This document shows positions 1 to 7,253 of a stretch of DNA of 64,000 bases, piece by piece. The notes beneath the pieces were generated by a model that was given only the letters and a program-made list of their open reading frames with translations, was not told where the DNA came from and searched no databases. Origin of the DNA: Marivivens sp. LCG002 (GTDB taxonomy: Bacteria; Pseudomonadota; Alphaproteobacteria; Rhodobacterales; Rhodobacteraceae); the NCBI RefSeq assembly GCF_030264275.1, contig NZ_CP127165.1, positions 2,781,501-2,845,500 on the forward strand, read 5' to 3'. A program made the translations under genes and the position numbers. How positions within the stretch are numbered: the stretch's first letter is position 1; each line of letters begins with the position of its first letter.

Positions 1-375
1 AGTTGCAGGCGTCTCAAAACCAAGGGCAGCGAGAGAGACTTGCCACTTGTAGGATATGCGCTGGAGGCAATGGAACTGGCATTGAAGCAAGCTGATCAGA
101 GCTTCTTATTCCCTCGGTATCTCAAAGAAGATGCCATCAGAGCTACTCACGCCAGCAATGCTCTCAACCGTTGGGTCAAACAACGGTTTGGAGGCCTTAC
201 AGCGCACTCTTTGCGTCATACTATGAGAGATAGGCTGAGGGCAGCTTGTACACCACTCGAGTTAATAGATCAGATTGGTGGCTGGTCATCTGTCAACTCA
301 ATCGGTTCTCAGTACGGTGAGGGGTATAGCTTAAAAATGGTGAGAGATTATTTGGAAAAGGTAAAGATCGAGTAG
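1..375 (+). CDS. Tyrosine-type site-specific integrase, C-terminal part (cut by window start)
   Basis: The reading frame is open from base 1, so the gene begins outside the window; 124 residues remain. It shows the catalytic-domain end of a phage/island integrase: a KTKGSERDLPL segment as in the beta-sheet before the catalytic helices, then HSLRH (the H-x-x-R box), then GGW where the second His/Trp normally sits, and a tyrosine in SQYGEGY that fits the nucleophile. The first catalytic Arg would lie upstream. It probably integrates an element at a tRNA-Leu gene, because a tRNA-Leu 3' fragment marks the right end of the island at 6944-7000. The last codons are repeated in relic form at 1081-1098. 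Confidence 0.85.
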   Translation, partial: SCRRLKTKGSERDLPLVGYALEAMELALKQADQSFLFPRYLKEDAIRATHASNALNRWVKQRFGGLTAHSLRHTMRDRLRAACTPLELIDQIGGWSSVNSIGSQYGEGYSLKMVRDYLEKVKIE

Positions 376-530
376 TCAAAAAGCTTCAAGTTTCGTTGTC
401 TTGCAAGGAGTAGGCTTCATTGAGGTCTACTTCTTTCAAACCACTGACAGTCGTCACAAAGGTTTCTCCCGCACCGTCCCAAGCGGCTACAGCATAACAG
501 CCACTCATTTTAGTGCATTTGGTGGTAGCC
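359..530. repeat. Diverged direct repeat, copy 1 (integrase tail plus gene relic)
   Basis: This stretch aligns without gaps to 1081-1251 at a constant offset of 722 bases over most of its length, with roughly four bases in five identical by eye. It covers the last codons of the integrase and, on the minus strand, the 3' end of a gene like the secreted protein at 1108-1728. In this copy no long minus-strand frame continues beyond the similarity, so it is a truncated relic of that gene. The pattern suggests two related islands, or one duplicated island end, accumulated in tandem. Confidence 0.7.
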
Positions 531-607
531 AAGTTGAAGTTTTCAAGTATTCACCATTCAGTGATAATTGCTTGGCATGATGAGACTTGGAAGCCTTTCA
601 GACCTAG

Positions 608-955
608 CTATTTCTCGCCGTTTGTGTCATTAGTTTTTTTGCTAGGCTCTCCGAATTTCGCCAGCAATCCCCCAAGAACTAAGCTAACATAACCCCAAAA
701 GGCAGCGTCGGGAAATTGATCCTTTGCGACAAATGATAATAAAAAGTTTACAATAAACATTACTAGGGCAACTTTTGGTACACCAAATGAAAATGCGCCG
801 CCCAAGAACATGAGAAAAGCCATGAGCATTCCGACAGCTCCAGCCTGCATCACGCCTTGTTTCTCAGCTACAGAAGAGGCAACAGTTAAGAGGCCACTCT
901 GCATAAACGAAACAAATGATAATACTATTCCAATAATGCCAACTGCTATTTTCAC
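608..955 (-). CDS. Small integral membrane protein of unknown function
   Basis: 115 residues. The protein has three hydrophobic stretches: residues about 1-25 (MKIAVGIIGIVLSFVSF...), about 38-60 and about 62-78, followed by a further hydrophobic stretch and a short polar tail rich in Lys, Thr, Asn and Asp. This is the layout of a small inner-membrane protein. I do not recognise a family. It lies inside the low-G+C island between the two copies of the diverged repeat and reads against the integrase. Start and strand are chosen from the continuous hydrophobic pattern; the overlapping plus-strand frame at 810-1004 has no such character. Confidence 0.5.
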   Translation of the reverse strand: MKIAVGIIGIVLSFVSFMQSGLLTVASSVAEKQGVMQAGAVGMLMAFLMFLGGAFSFGVPKVALVMFIVNFLLSFVAKDQFPDAAFWGYVSLVLGGLLAKFGEPSKKTNDTNGEK

Positions 956-1080
956 TTTTTATACCCTCATGCTAGCTTTGTTATTTTCTAAGTTTTTCAT
1001 CTAAAGTTAGGCTTTGTCGATCTTTAATCTCAGTGTGTAAAGCGATGCTCTCGATGGATATCCATGGGCAATGATTAGAA

Positions 1081-1251
1081 AGGTGAAGATCGAGTAATCA
1101 ATAAGCCTCATGGCTCGTTGTCTTTCAGGGTGTGGGCTTCATTGAGGTCTACTTCTGTCAATCCACTGACAGTTGTCACAAAGGTTTCCCTCTCGCTGTC
1201 CCAAGAGGCTACAGCATAGCATCCACTCATCATTGTGCTTGTTGGCGTCCC
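1081..1251. repeat. Diverged direct repeat, copy 2 (integrase tail relic plus 3' end of secreted-protein gene)
   Basis: This is the partner of 359-530. Bases 1081-1098 read RKVKIE-stop-like codons matching the integrase C-terminus (EKVKIE), but no integrase precedes them, so only the tail was copied or left behind. The rest is the functional 3' end of the minus-strand gene at 1108-1728. The conserved 722-base offset shows that one segment spanning both gene ends was duplicated as a unit. Confidence 0.7.
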
Positions 1252-1728
1252 TGATGCTGAAGAGCAGTATGCACCGCTTAGCGGGAATAGAAGGGCGGTA
1301 TGAGGCTCGCCATATGTAAGGAGCTGTACAAACAGTGGCGCCCAACTCATCCTCCATACAAACGTCTTCCCATCTACGAAGAGGTAAGTATCACATCCTC
1401 CAGTCCCACACCAAATTGGCCCAAGATCACCGCAGCTAAAATCCGAAATTAGGACGGTGGCAGACGTACCATTGCCGTCGATAGTCATTTGGTAGGTAGG
1501 GTCGCCTTTGATCCTCAGACCTTTTTCTGGGTTATTTCCCAACTCTTCGGCACACTGTTTATCGTAGGCTTCAAGGACTGACGCCACTGCATGTTGGTTA
1601 GCCTCAGGAATTACATCAGCCAGCACAACATTGGCCGTAGAGAACGTTATTAGAAGTGCTGGTATGAATTTGAGAACTTTGGAATTCTGAAGAACATGAG
1701 AGGAAGGCCAGAACTGAATGTGTGACAC
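1108..1728 (-). CDS. Secreted protein of unknown function
   Basis: 206 residues from a GTG start at 1728. That start is preceded by a strong GGGAGG ribosome site eight bases upstream, which is why I prefer it to the longer frame beginning at 1866 that would read through a tRNA fragment. A hydrophobic segment around residues 18-35, ending near VVLADV, is a signal peptide. The mature part has six to eight cysteines (DFSCGDLGPIWCGTGGCD among them), suggesting disulphides in the periplasm or outside. No recognised family. Its 3' end is duplicated in relic form at 376-530, next to the integrase end. Confidence 0.6.
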   Translation of the reverse strand: MSHIQFWPSSHVLQNSKVLKFIPALLITFSTANVVLADVIPEANQHAVASVLEAYDKQCAEELGNNPEKGLRIKGDPTYQMTIDGNGTSATVLISDFSCGDLGPIWCGTGGCDTYLFVDGKTFVWRMSWAPLFVQLLTYGEPHTALLFPLSGAYCSSASGTPTSTMMSGCYAVASWDSERETFVTTVSGLTEVDLNEAHTLKDNEP

Positions 1729-1777
1729 AGACGTGTCCTCCCTTCGGTTAAACCAAAGGAAAATCAGCAAGCTAACT

Positions 1778-2735
1778 GGGGGATATGGTGCCCAGGAGAG
1801 GACTCGAACCTCCACGGCCTTGCGGCCACTGGCACCTGAAGGATTTAAATTATCCTTTATTCCCATAGACTTACTTCATTTCCGCTTTAAAGAATACGTG
1901 ATCACTACTGGAGGTCAACAGCTCTTTAACAGGTTATGTGTGACAAGATGTGTGACAGGGTTCGAGGAGCCAAGAGTAGGTTCGCAATTTGCCTTTCTTG
2001 CACTTAGGTCTCTAGTTTTGATGAAAGCAGGAGAGAGGCCTTTTTCTTGTGATGCTCCTGATAGTCACACAGAGAGCCATACCGCATCGTCTATCTTTCC
2101 AGAGTCTCACCCGGCTAGATGTAAGAGTTGGACTCTCTGGGTGCCCTTGAGAGTCTGTGCGGGGGCATGGGCCACAGGGGGGTATACCCGATGTACATAT
2201 ACCTGCTCTGCCAGAGAGGTGGCTTTAGGAACTGGGTGATAGTAGCTGTGGGATGACTGACAGCCTTTGCTGTTGGTCTTCATGACCATCTTCACACGTG
2301 AGAGAACATGGAACTGTTCGATCTGTCGTGGACGGGAGTATGCGGCCTGTTCTGTCTGCCAGTCTAACCGCCGATTATTAGCCCCTAGGGTAACGGGGAG
2401 TTTCATACAGTCGGCATTAGCAAGCGGTTCTTGAAGGATAGTCCGTCAGTAGAGCCACCCGCTGCACGTCACGCATACCAGCCCGCATCATGTCCCCGTT
2501 AATAGCGTGAGGATAGATAACGCCCAGCGCATATCGACAGTCACTGACAGTATAGCCATGAGCATTAACAGTGAGTGCCTGTATCAGTTCTGTCCGTGAG
2601 ATAGCTTCTACCTAGCGATGGAAGGAGAAGGTGTGGCTGAGCGCCATAGCTGGCGGACCTAGCAAGCCGACAGTGTATAGATGGCTATTCTCTTGGACCC
2701 ACCCTTTGGGGAAACACGAAGGGGTTAGGGGCGGT
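1778..2735 (-). repeat. Left arm of 958-bp inverted repeat
   Basis: This arm is the reverse complement of 6051-7008; every matching position sums to 8786, so there are no indels, and the stretches compared are identical. Sequence identity stops abruptly at 1777/7009 and at 2736/6050. The outer end carries a tRNA-Leu 3' fragment plus eight further bases; the inner part carries a decayed gene. The stretch 1843-2106 shows no gene on either strand, but contains the tandem 9-mer TGTGTGACA at 1937-1945 and 1949-1957, which could be recombinase or excisionase binding sites. Confidence 0.95.
1786..1842 (-). other. tRNA-Leu(CAG) 3'-half fragment (attachment-site relic)
   Basis: On the minus strand this reads as an anticodon loop CTTCAGG, a long variable arm (GTGGCCGCAAGGCCGTG region), a T arm with GGTTCGAGTCC, the acceptor 3' strand and CCA. 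The 5' half of a tRNA is absent: the preceding bases cannot form the D arm or pair with the acceptor strand. Such 3' tRNA fragments are what tyrosine integrases leave at the far end of an island. This copy is inverted relative to the one at 6944-7000. Confidence 0.85.
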
Positions 2736-2863
2736 GTCACTGGCAGAGCGTGGACTGGGAGTAAACCTAAGTGCTGATAGCAAGTTACGTGGAGCTGGAT
2801 GTTAACGAGTTTCAGTAGGTGAAACTCAGAAGTTTCATGTTTTATATGAATTATAACAGTACC
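2107..2863 (-). pseudogene. Decayed gene downstream of the polymerase-like gene
   Basis: Reading leftwards from 2863, one frame stays protein-like for about 80 codons, is broken by an in-frame TAG at 2612-2614, and continues in the same frame (VEAISRTELIQAL...) to a stop at 2417-2419. The next frame then carries on from just before 2406 (MKLPVTLGANNRRLDW...) to 2107. Coding-like sequence crossing one nonsense codon and one frameshift, with no good start codon, marks a broken gene of about 250 residues. The family is not recognised. It follows the polymerase-like gene in the same direction after about 150 bases, so it may once have been its partner. Only the part below 2736 lies in the inverted repeat. 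Confidence 0.55.
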
Positions 2864-3014
2864 TTAGTTGCCAAAAACGTTCCTGTAATAGCTGCAAGCA
2901 GGAACTGCTGCCAGACAAGGACTGAGAAGATACTGATAGTTCAACCTAACACCTTATCTCTTTCTTCTTATAAACATGAAAGAAGATGAAAACTAATAGC
3001 TATACAATGGTTAC

Positions 3015-4517
3015 TTACCTCAATAGGTGCTGGGGGATACTTGTGTCGTAAACCCCCCGGAACTTTCTGTATGGCAACCCGCCTCCTTCTCGTGAGATCG
3101 GAACAACAACTTGTCTGCCAGTCATCTCCTTAACGTAAGAGCTAATCGTTTGCACGAAGACGGTATAGGCAGTCTCCCAGTCACTCACCTTTACTAGCAG
3201 GCAGTCATGCACTGGAAATGCTGGGATATCGTACTCGAAGGATAGCTTCTCAAGTGTCTGAAGCATCATCTCTGATTCATGAAAAGCTAAGAATGCAGGA
3301 CCGTTGATATAACCTGTAGGATTTCCGCAAGAGTCGTAGCGGGGTTCCAACTTGTTCAAAGCAGGAATAGCGGCTTTCAGCTCTTGTTTGTAGTCATTCC
3401 ATTCATCTTGAGAGATGTTGGTATCTTTCAAGAGGTCTTCTGATGGCACTGCTTTGTTAGGATTGCCTGTGCCGATTAACTCCATCACTATACGCTTCGA
3501 TATTGTGCGGACACGTTTTACAGCTTCGCCCCGTTCATAATCTGTGAGACCTCCATGCATCGCATGGCCTATCAGCCCAGTTAGCTCAGTATAAGGATCA
3601 TACCAGCTTTTCTGAGGGCTTAGGTTCTGCATTTCGACGTTGAGGAGAATACTCAGTAAGGTTGGCTGAGATGCTGATATGTCGAGTTGAAGCATAGGTT
3701 CACCGTCAATCGTGCAATCGAGCCTGTGGTCACTCTTCGAGTTGGTCCAGCTACCATATAGTCGTCCACCTACATCGAGGCGGCTATCAGAGAATACTCG
3801 TGTTACACAGGCAGCAGCATTCCCATTGGGCGATACTAGAGGGTGTTTGCGCCAATACTCATTTAGCGCCTGAATACGTGCTTCATGGCCCTGTAGAAGA
3901 CATCCTCCGAACAACATGGTTGCTTCTGAATGAGTTAGCTTTCTCTTGGTGTCGCTATGACGTTTTCGTTTCTCTTTCTGGCTGCGAGTCTCGACCTGAT
4001 TGATCTGCACTAATGGCCGCCCAGTCTCGATGAAAGTCACACCGTCTTTGGGAAGTAGGCGTGTTAACTTTTGGGTCACCTTCCAGCGTGTCATTACGCC
4101 TTCATATGCCGCCTTCCCAGCCTCTGTGGTGTGGAACTCTCGTTTACCTGAACTGGGATCACGTTTGATCAACCCACCCGTCTCTAGCGCCTCCAACGTG
4201 CGTTTCCCGATCTTTGCACCAACCGCAGGAAACTGTGTCCAGTGATCATGCCCAAGCAGCATCCCGACAAAGATATGCTTCTGCTGCGATCGAGGTTTAG
4301 ATGCCTCAAAATCTTTCCAACGGATGGCACGTAATGCTGCATGAATAAACGACGCCATAATACAATTGTAGCTTTGGAACTTTGGACCAGAGCAAGGTAG
4401 TTGAAGTCGCTTCAAGAGAAGAGAGGTCAATTGTTCAGCTTCTGGATTGAACGGTTCATAGATTGGCTTCAGAAGGATGAGGACGGCGTTGTCGGTCTGA
4501 ATACTTTCAGAGTTCAT
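3015..4517 (-). CDS. Single-subunit (family A / T7-like) polymerase-like protein
   Basis: 500 residues from the ATG at 4517 (a TTG at 4589 is less likely). Residues about 100-145 resemble a winged helix. The C-terminal half carries a polymerase palm signature in the right order: GRLYGS (251-256, compare TGRLSS of DNA polymerase I), motif A QLDISASQPTLLS with Asp279, motif B RVRTISKRIVMELIG with Arg337, Lys341 and Met345, and motif C PVHDCLLV with His437-Asp438. Motif B aligns residue by residue with T7 RNA polymerase (R..TKR.VM.L), including Met at the position where DNA polymerase I has Phe. The residue at the DNA-polymerase steric gate would be Gln284. I infer a nucleic-acid polymerase of the mobile element; whether it makes DNA or RNA is open. 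No 3'-5' exonuclease domain is visible. Confidence 0.65.
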   Translation of the reverse strand: MNSESIQTDNAVLILLKPIYEPFNPEAEQLTSLLLKRLQLPCSGPKFQSYNCIMASFIHAALRAIRWKDFEASKPRSQQKHIFVGMLLGHDHWTQFPAVGAKIGKRTLEALETGGLIKRDPSSGKREFHTTEAGKAAYEGVMTRWKVTQKLTRLLPKDGVTFIETGRPLVQINQVETRSQKEKRKRHSDTKRKLTHSEATMLFGGCLLQGHEARIQALNEYWRKHPLVSPNGNAAACVTRVFSDSRLDVGGRLYGSWTNSKSDHRLDCTIDGEPMLQLDISASQPTLLSILLNVEMQNLSPQKSWYDPYTELTGLIGHAMHGGLTDYERGEAVKRVRTISKRIVMELIGTGNPNKAVPSEDLLKDTNISQDEWNDYKQELKAAIPALNKLEPRYDSCGNPTGYINGPAFLAFHESEMMLQTLEKLSFEYDIPAFPVHDCLLVKVSDWETAYTVFVQTISSYVKEMTGRQVVVPISREGGGLPYRKFRGVYDTSIPQHLLR

Positions 4518-4597
4518 GATCACATTGCGAACTGGGTTGAAAAGCTGAAATTCCACAATGAAAATTATCAATACCACGTTGGCTCTCAAAAGCGGGC

Positions 4598-5800
4598 TTA
4601 TTCACGCCATCCAAACTGGGCCAAGCAAGAATCAAGTGTATTGCGATAAGCAGATCGTCCATTAGAACTTCTATCCATTTCATTTACCATGCCACCCCAA
4701 AAACCCCCGCTGCCACCAAAGGTTGTGCATTCCCTCAGTAATCCGTAGCCCGTACATGTTGTCCTACTACCAAAGTCTGTGCGGGGGGTAGAGTTTGCAG
4801 CAATTCTTCTAGCGTTTTCAGCTTGCGGTACGCAAATTGCTTTCGCTTGGGTAGCCGAAACCGATGGGTTGTCGGTAATAGCCACCATTCCTGCTTCTCG
4901 ACGAACAGTGCCCTCAGTTGGAGTTCGCTGAGGTGCAGGCCCATTTCTGAATACCGAGTTGGAAGGCATTTCATATGTCTCTGAGGAGGGCACTTTCTCC
5001 CGAACGCTGCTAACGATCCTGTTGGGGGCTAAGCGCTCCAAGCCAAATGTTTCTACGTAACTTCTGACAGCATTGTGTGTTTGTGGGCCCCAAAGCCCGT
5101 CAATGGCGCCCGGATAATACCCAAGTTGTTTGAGGCCATATTGGAACCTTACTCTTCGTATTTGGGACATCTGAAGAAAAAATAGCCTCATTTGTTCAAT
5201 AGGAAAAACTACTTGTGTTTCACACAGCAAATCCCGTGCCTTTGCCTCATTAACGAATGGCTGATCTGGAAGGTATTGCTTCCATCTATGCTGTCCGTCG
5301 CTCCCAATGAATGTTGCATTGAAACAAAGCTCCTCAACAGAGCAGCTATCTAGGCTAGTCGGCGTACATTCGGCTACCTGTGCCGTTCCGCACCTTAAAC
5401 CTCTTGATTTTGCCTCATCGACGAACAGTCGGTCTCTTAGGTTTCCCTTCCAGTTGTATTGACCGCTGCGATTTACGAATGTTGCATTGAAACAAAGCTC
5501 CTCAACAGAGCAGCTATCTAGGCTAGTCGGCGTACATTCGGCTACCTGTGCCGTTCCGCACCTTAAACCTCTTGTTTTTGCTTCATCAACGAATGGCTGA
5601 TCTGGAAGGTATTGCTTCCATCTATGCTGTCCATCGCTCCCAATGAATGTAGCCTTGAAGCAAACTTCTTCACTTGAACATGTGCTGAGATTTGAAGCTA
5701 AGCAGTTAGCAGCGACTTCACCAAATCCAACGGACGGATTGAGTAGCGTCATTAAACAAAGTAGGTTAAGCGCCAAATTTTGTAGCTTAATTTTCACCAT
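4598..5800 (-). CDS. Secreted repeat protein with a peptidoglycan-binding domain
   Basis: 400 residues from the ATG at 5800, chosen because it opens directly onto a signal peptide (residues 1-27, ending near SVGFG). Three 56-residue cysteine repeats follow, starting at Cys33, Cys89 and Cys145, each with a C-x(7)-C-(S/T)-x-E-E-x-C-F core and a WKxxLxDxxFVxEAK segment. Residues about 220-255 (GLKQLGYYPGAIDGLWGPQT) match the peptidoglycan-binding_1 domain. The tail is low-complexity with further cysteines. It is probably periplasmic or wall-bound. The gene lies 80 bases upstream of the polymerase-like gene in the same direction. Parts of the repeats are nearly identical at DNA level, so the copy number may vary. 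Confidence 0.65.
   Translation of the reverse strand: MVKIKLQNLALNLLCLMTLLNPSVGFGEVAANCLASNLSTCSSEEVCFKATFIGSDGQHRWKQYLPDQPFVDEAKTRGLRCGTAQVAECTPTSLDSCSVEELCFNATFVNRSGQYNWKGNLRDRLFVDEAKSRGLRCGTAQVAECTPTSLDSCSVEELCFNATFIGSDGQHRWKQYLPDQPFVNEAKARDLLCETQVVFPIEQMRLFFLQMSQIRRVRFQYGLKQLGYYPGAIDGLWGPQTHNAVRSYVETFGLERLAPNRIVSSVREKVPSSETYEMPSNSVFRNGPAPQRTPTEGTVRREAGMVAITDNPSVSATQAKAICVPQAENARRIAANSTPRTDFGSRTTCTGYGLLRECTTFGGSGGFWGGMVNEMDRSSNGRSAYRNTLDSCLAQFGWRE
5309..5650. repeat. 168-bp tandem repeats within the secreted repeat-protein gene
   Basis: A block of about 100 bases beginning at 5309 recurs at 5477 essentially unchanged (offset 168 = 56 codons). Another block at about 5248-5315 recurs near 5584-5650 (offset 336 = two periods). 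Divergence is much lower in these blocks than in the rest of the units, pointing to recent unequal exchange or conversion among the repeats. Confidence 0.75.
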
Positions 5801-6051
5801 CGATTGGTCCACTAAACGAGAAGTTAAGATAAAGAATATGTCATTGCTTACCTTTAACCTTTGAAAGCCCAAGAAAGCCCAATCATTTTTGAATGATAAA
5901 AGCGGGTCATTCTAAATGCAAAGTCAAATTAGATACCTTTAGTGAATACACCTCTAAGGTAATAAGAACACCTAAGAGTTGTTTGCATCCAGCTCACCCT
6001 CACAGTCCAATCCCCACGCTAATCTCTCTGACTTGAATTTCCCGTTGTTAA

Positions 6052-6679
6052 CCGCCCCTAACCCCTTCGTGTTTCCCCAAAGGGTGGGTCCAAGAGAATA
6101 GCCATCTATACACTGTCGGCTTGCTAGGTCCGCCAGCTATGGCGCTCAGCCACACCTTCTCCTTCCATCGCTAGGTAGAAGCTATCTCACGGACAGAACT
6201 GATACAGGCACTCACTGTTAATGCTCATGGCTATACTGTCAGTGACTGTCGATATGCGCTGGGCGTTATCTATCCTCACGCTATTAACGGGGACATGATG
6301 CGGGCTGGTATGCGTGACGTGCAGCGGGTGGCTCTACTGACGGACTATCCTTCAAGAACCGCTTGCTAATGCCGACTGTATGAAACTCCCCGTTACCCTA
6401 GGGGCTAATAATCGGCGGTTAGACTGGCAGACAGAACAGGCCGCATACTCCCGTCCACGACAGATCGAACAGTTCCATGTTCTCTCACGTGTGAAGATGG
6501 TCATGAAGACCAACAGCAAAGGCTGTCAGTCATCCCACAGCTACTATCACCCAGTTCCTAAAGCCACCTCTCTGGCAGAGCAGGTATATGTACATCGGGT
6601 ATACCCCCCTGTGGCCCATGCCCCCGCACAGACTCTCAAGGGCACCCAGAGAGTCCAACTCTTACATCTAGCCGGGTGA
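6052..6679 (+). pseudogene. Truncated second copy of the decayed gene
   Basis: This is the same sequence as 2107-2734 in opposite orientation, with the same in-frame TAG (6172-6174), stop at 6367-6369 and frameshift into the frame ending at 6679. Here the coding-like frame is cut at the repeat boundary (6051), while in the left arm it continues about 40 codons further. That asymmetry indicates the left copy is the more complete one and that the right arm was copied from it, or both derive from one ancestor by an inverted duplication. Confidence 0.55.
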
Positions 6680-6943
6680 GACTCTGGAAAGATAGACGAT
6701 GCGGTATGGCTCTCTGTGTGACTATCAGGAGCATCACAAGAAAAAGGCCTCTCTCCTGCTTTCATCAAAACTAGAGACCTAAGTGCAAGAAAGGCAAATT
6801 GCGAACCTACTCTTGGCTCCTCGAACCCTGTCACACATCTTGTCACACATAACCTGTTAAAGAGCTGTTGACCTCCAGTAGTGATCACGTATTCTTTAAA
6901 GCGGAAATGAAGTAAGTCTATGGGAATAAAGGATAATTTAAAT

Positions 6944-7000
6944 CCTTCAGGTGCCAGTGGCCGCAAGGCCGTGGAGGTTCGAGTCCTCTCCTGGGCACCA
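6944..7000 (+). other. tRNA-Leu(CAG) 3'-half fragment at the island's right end
   Basis: Sequence begins at the anticodon loop (CTTCAGG, anticodon 6948-6950), then variable arm, T arm (GGTTCGAGTCC) and acceptor strand, ending in CCA at 6998-7000. The upstream bases are AT-rich and cannot supply the D arm or the 5' acceptor strand, so this is not a functional tRNA. With the integrase at the left edge it fits a distal attachment site; the intact tRNA-Leu gene would lie left of the window on the same strand. Confidence 0.85.
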
Positions 7001-7210
7001 TATCCCCCGACATTTTAAGAGCTCTCCAGAACGCAGCATTGTTGCGGTTCGCATGGTCTTTTCATGGCATCATGCCGTTGTGCGGATCGGTGTGTCGTAA
7101 AGGCAGCGCGGCGATTGGAGAATATCGGCGCGACACAACCGTAATGCGCCCCCTGACTATACTCTTGGAATGGTGGAAATGCGGGAGCATAACTTGCTTT
7201 TTCAGATAGC

Positions 7211-7222
7211 TTTTTCGAAAAA
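7211..7222. promoter_or_regulatory. 12-bp perfect palindrome upstream of the two-partner secretion operon
   Basis: TTTTTCGAAAAA lies 32 bases before the proposed tpsA start, in the 245-base gap between the island end and the operon. A palindrome in this place could bind a repressor, or be a chance AT-rich symmetry. No clear -35/-10 pair was recognised. The rest of the gap (7009-7253) holds nothing else I can name. Confidence 0.25.
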
Positions 7223-7253
7223 ACAGTATGTTTTTATATGAAAAGCCAGTCGC

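Larger units (their letters stand above)
6051..7008 (+). repeat. Right arm of 958-bp inverted repeat
   Basis: Reverse complement of 1778-2735. The right boundary lies eight bases past the tRNA CCA end, where chromosomal sequence begins. The arm holds a truncated copy of the decayed gene (6052-6679) and the tRNA-Leu 3' fragment; 6680-6943 shows no gene. The TGTGTGACA pair is mirrored at 6829-6837 and 6841-6849. Between the previous gene and this arm (5801-6050) I see no coding sequence. Confidence 0.95.

Noticed and set aside
1786-1842. Complete tRNA-Leu gene at either tRNA-like site
   Set aside because: Only the 3' half from the anticodon loop on is present; no D arm or 5' acceptor strand can be formed from the adjacent bases.
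1729-1866. N-terminal extension of the 206-aa secreted protein up to an ATG at 1866
   Set aside because: It would translate the tRNA-Leu fragment, and a GTG with a strong GGGAGG site and a signal peptide follows at 1728.
1718-2239. Plus-strand frame of 173 codons in the left repeat arm
   Set aside because: It is antisense to the tRNA fragment and to the decayed gene, has no recognisable domain, and reads Cys/Ser/Thr-rich low-quality sequence.
5296-5650. CRISPR-like array
   Set aside because: The 168-base period repeats are long, few and in frame within a protein gene; no short repeat-spacer pattern exists here or elsewhere in the window.
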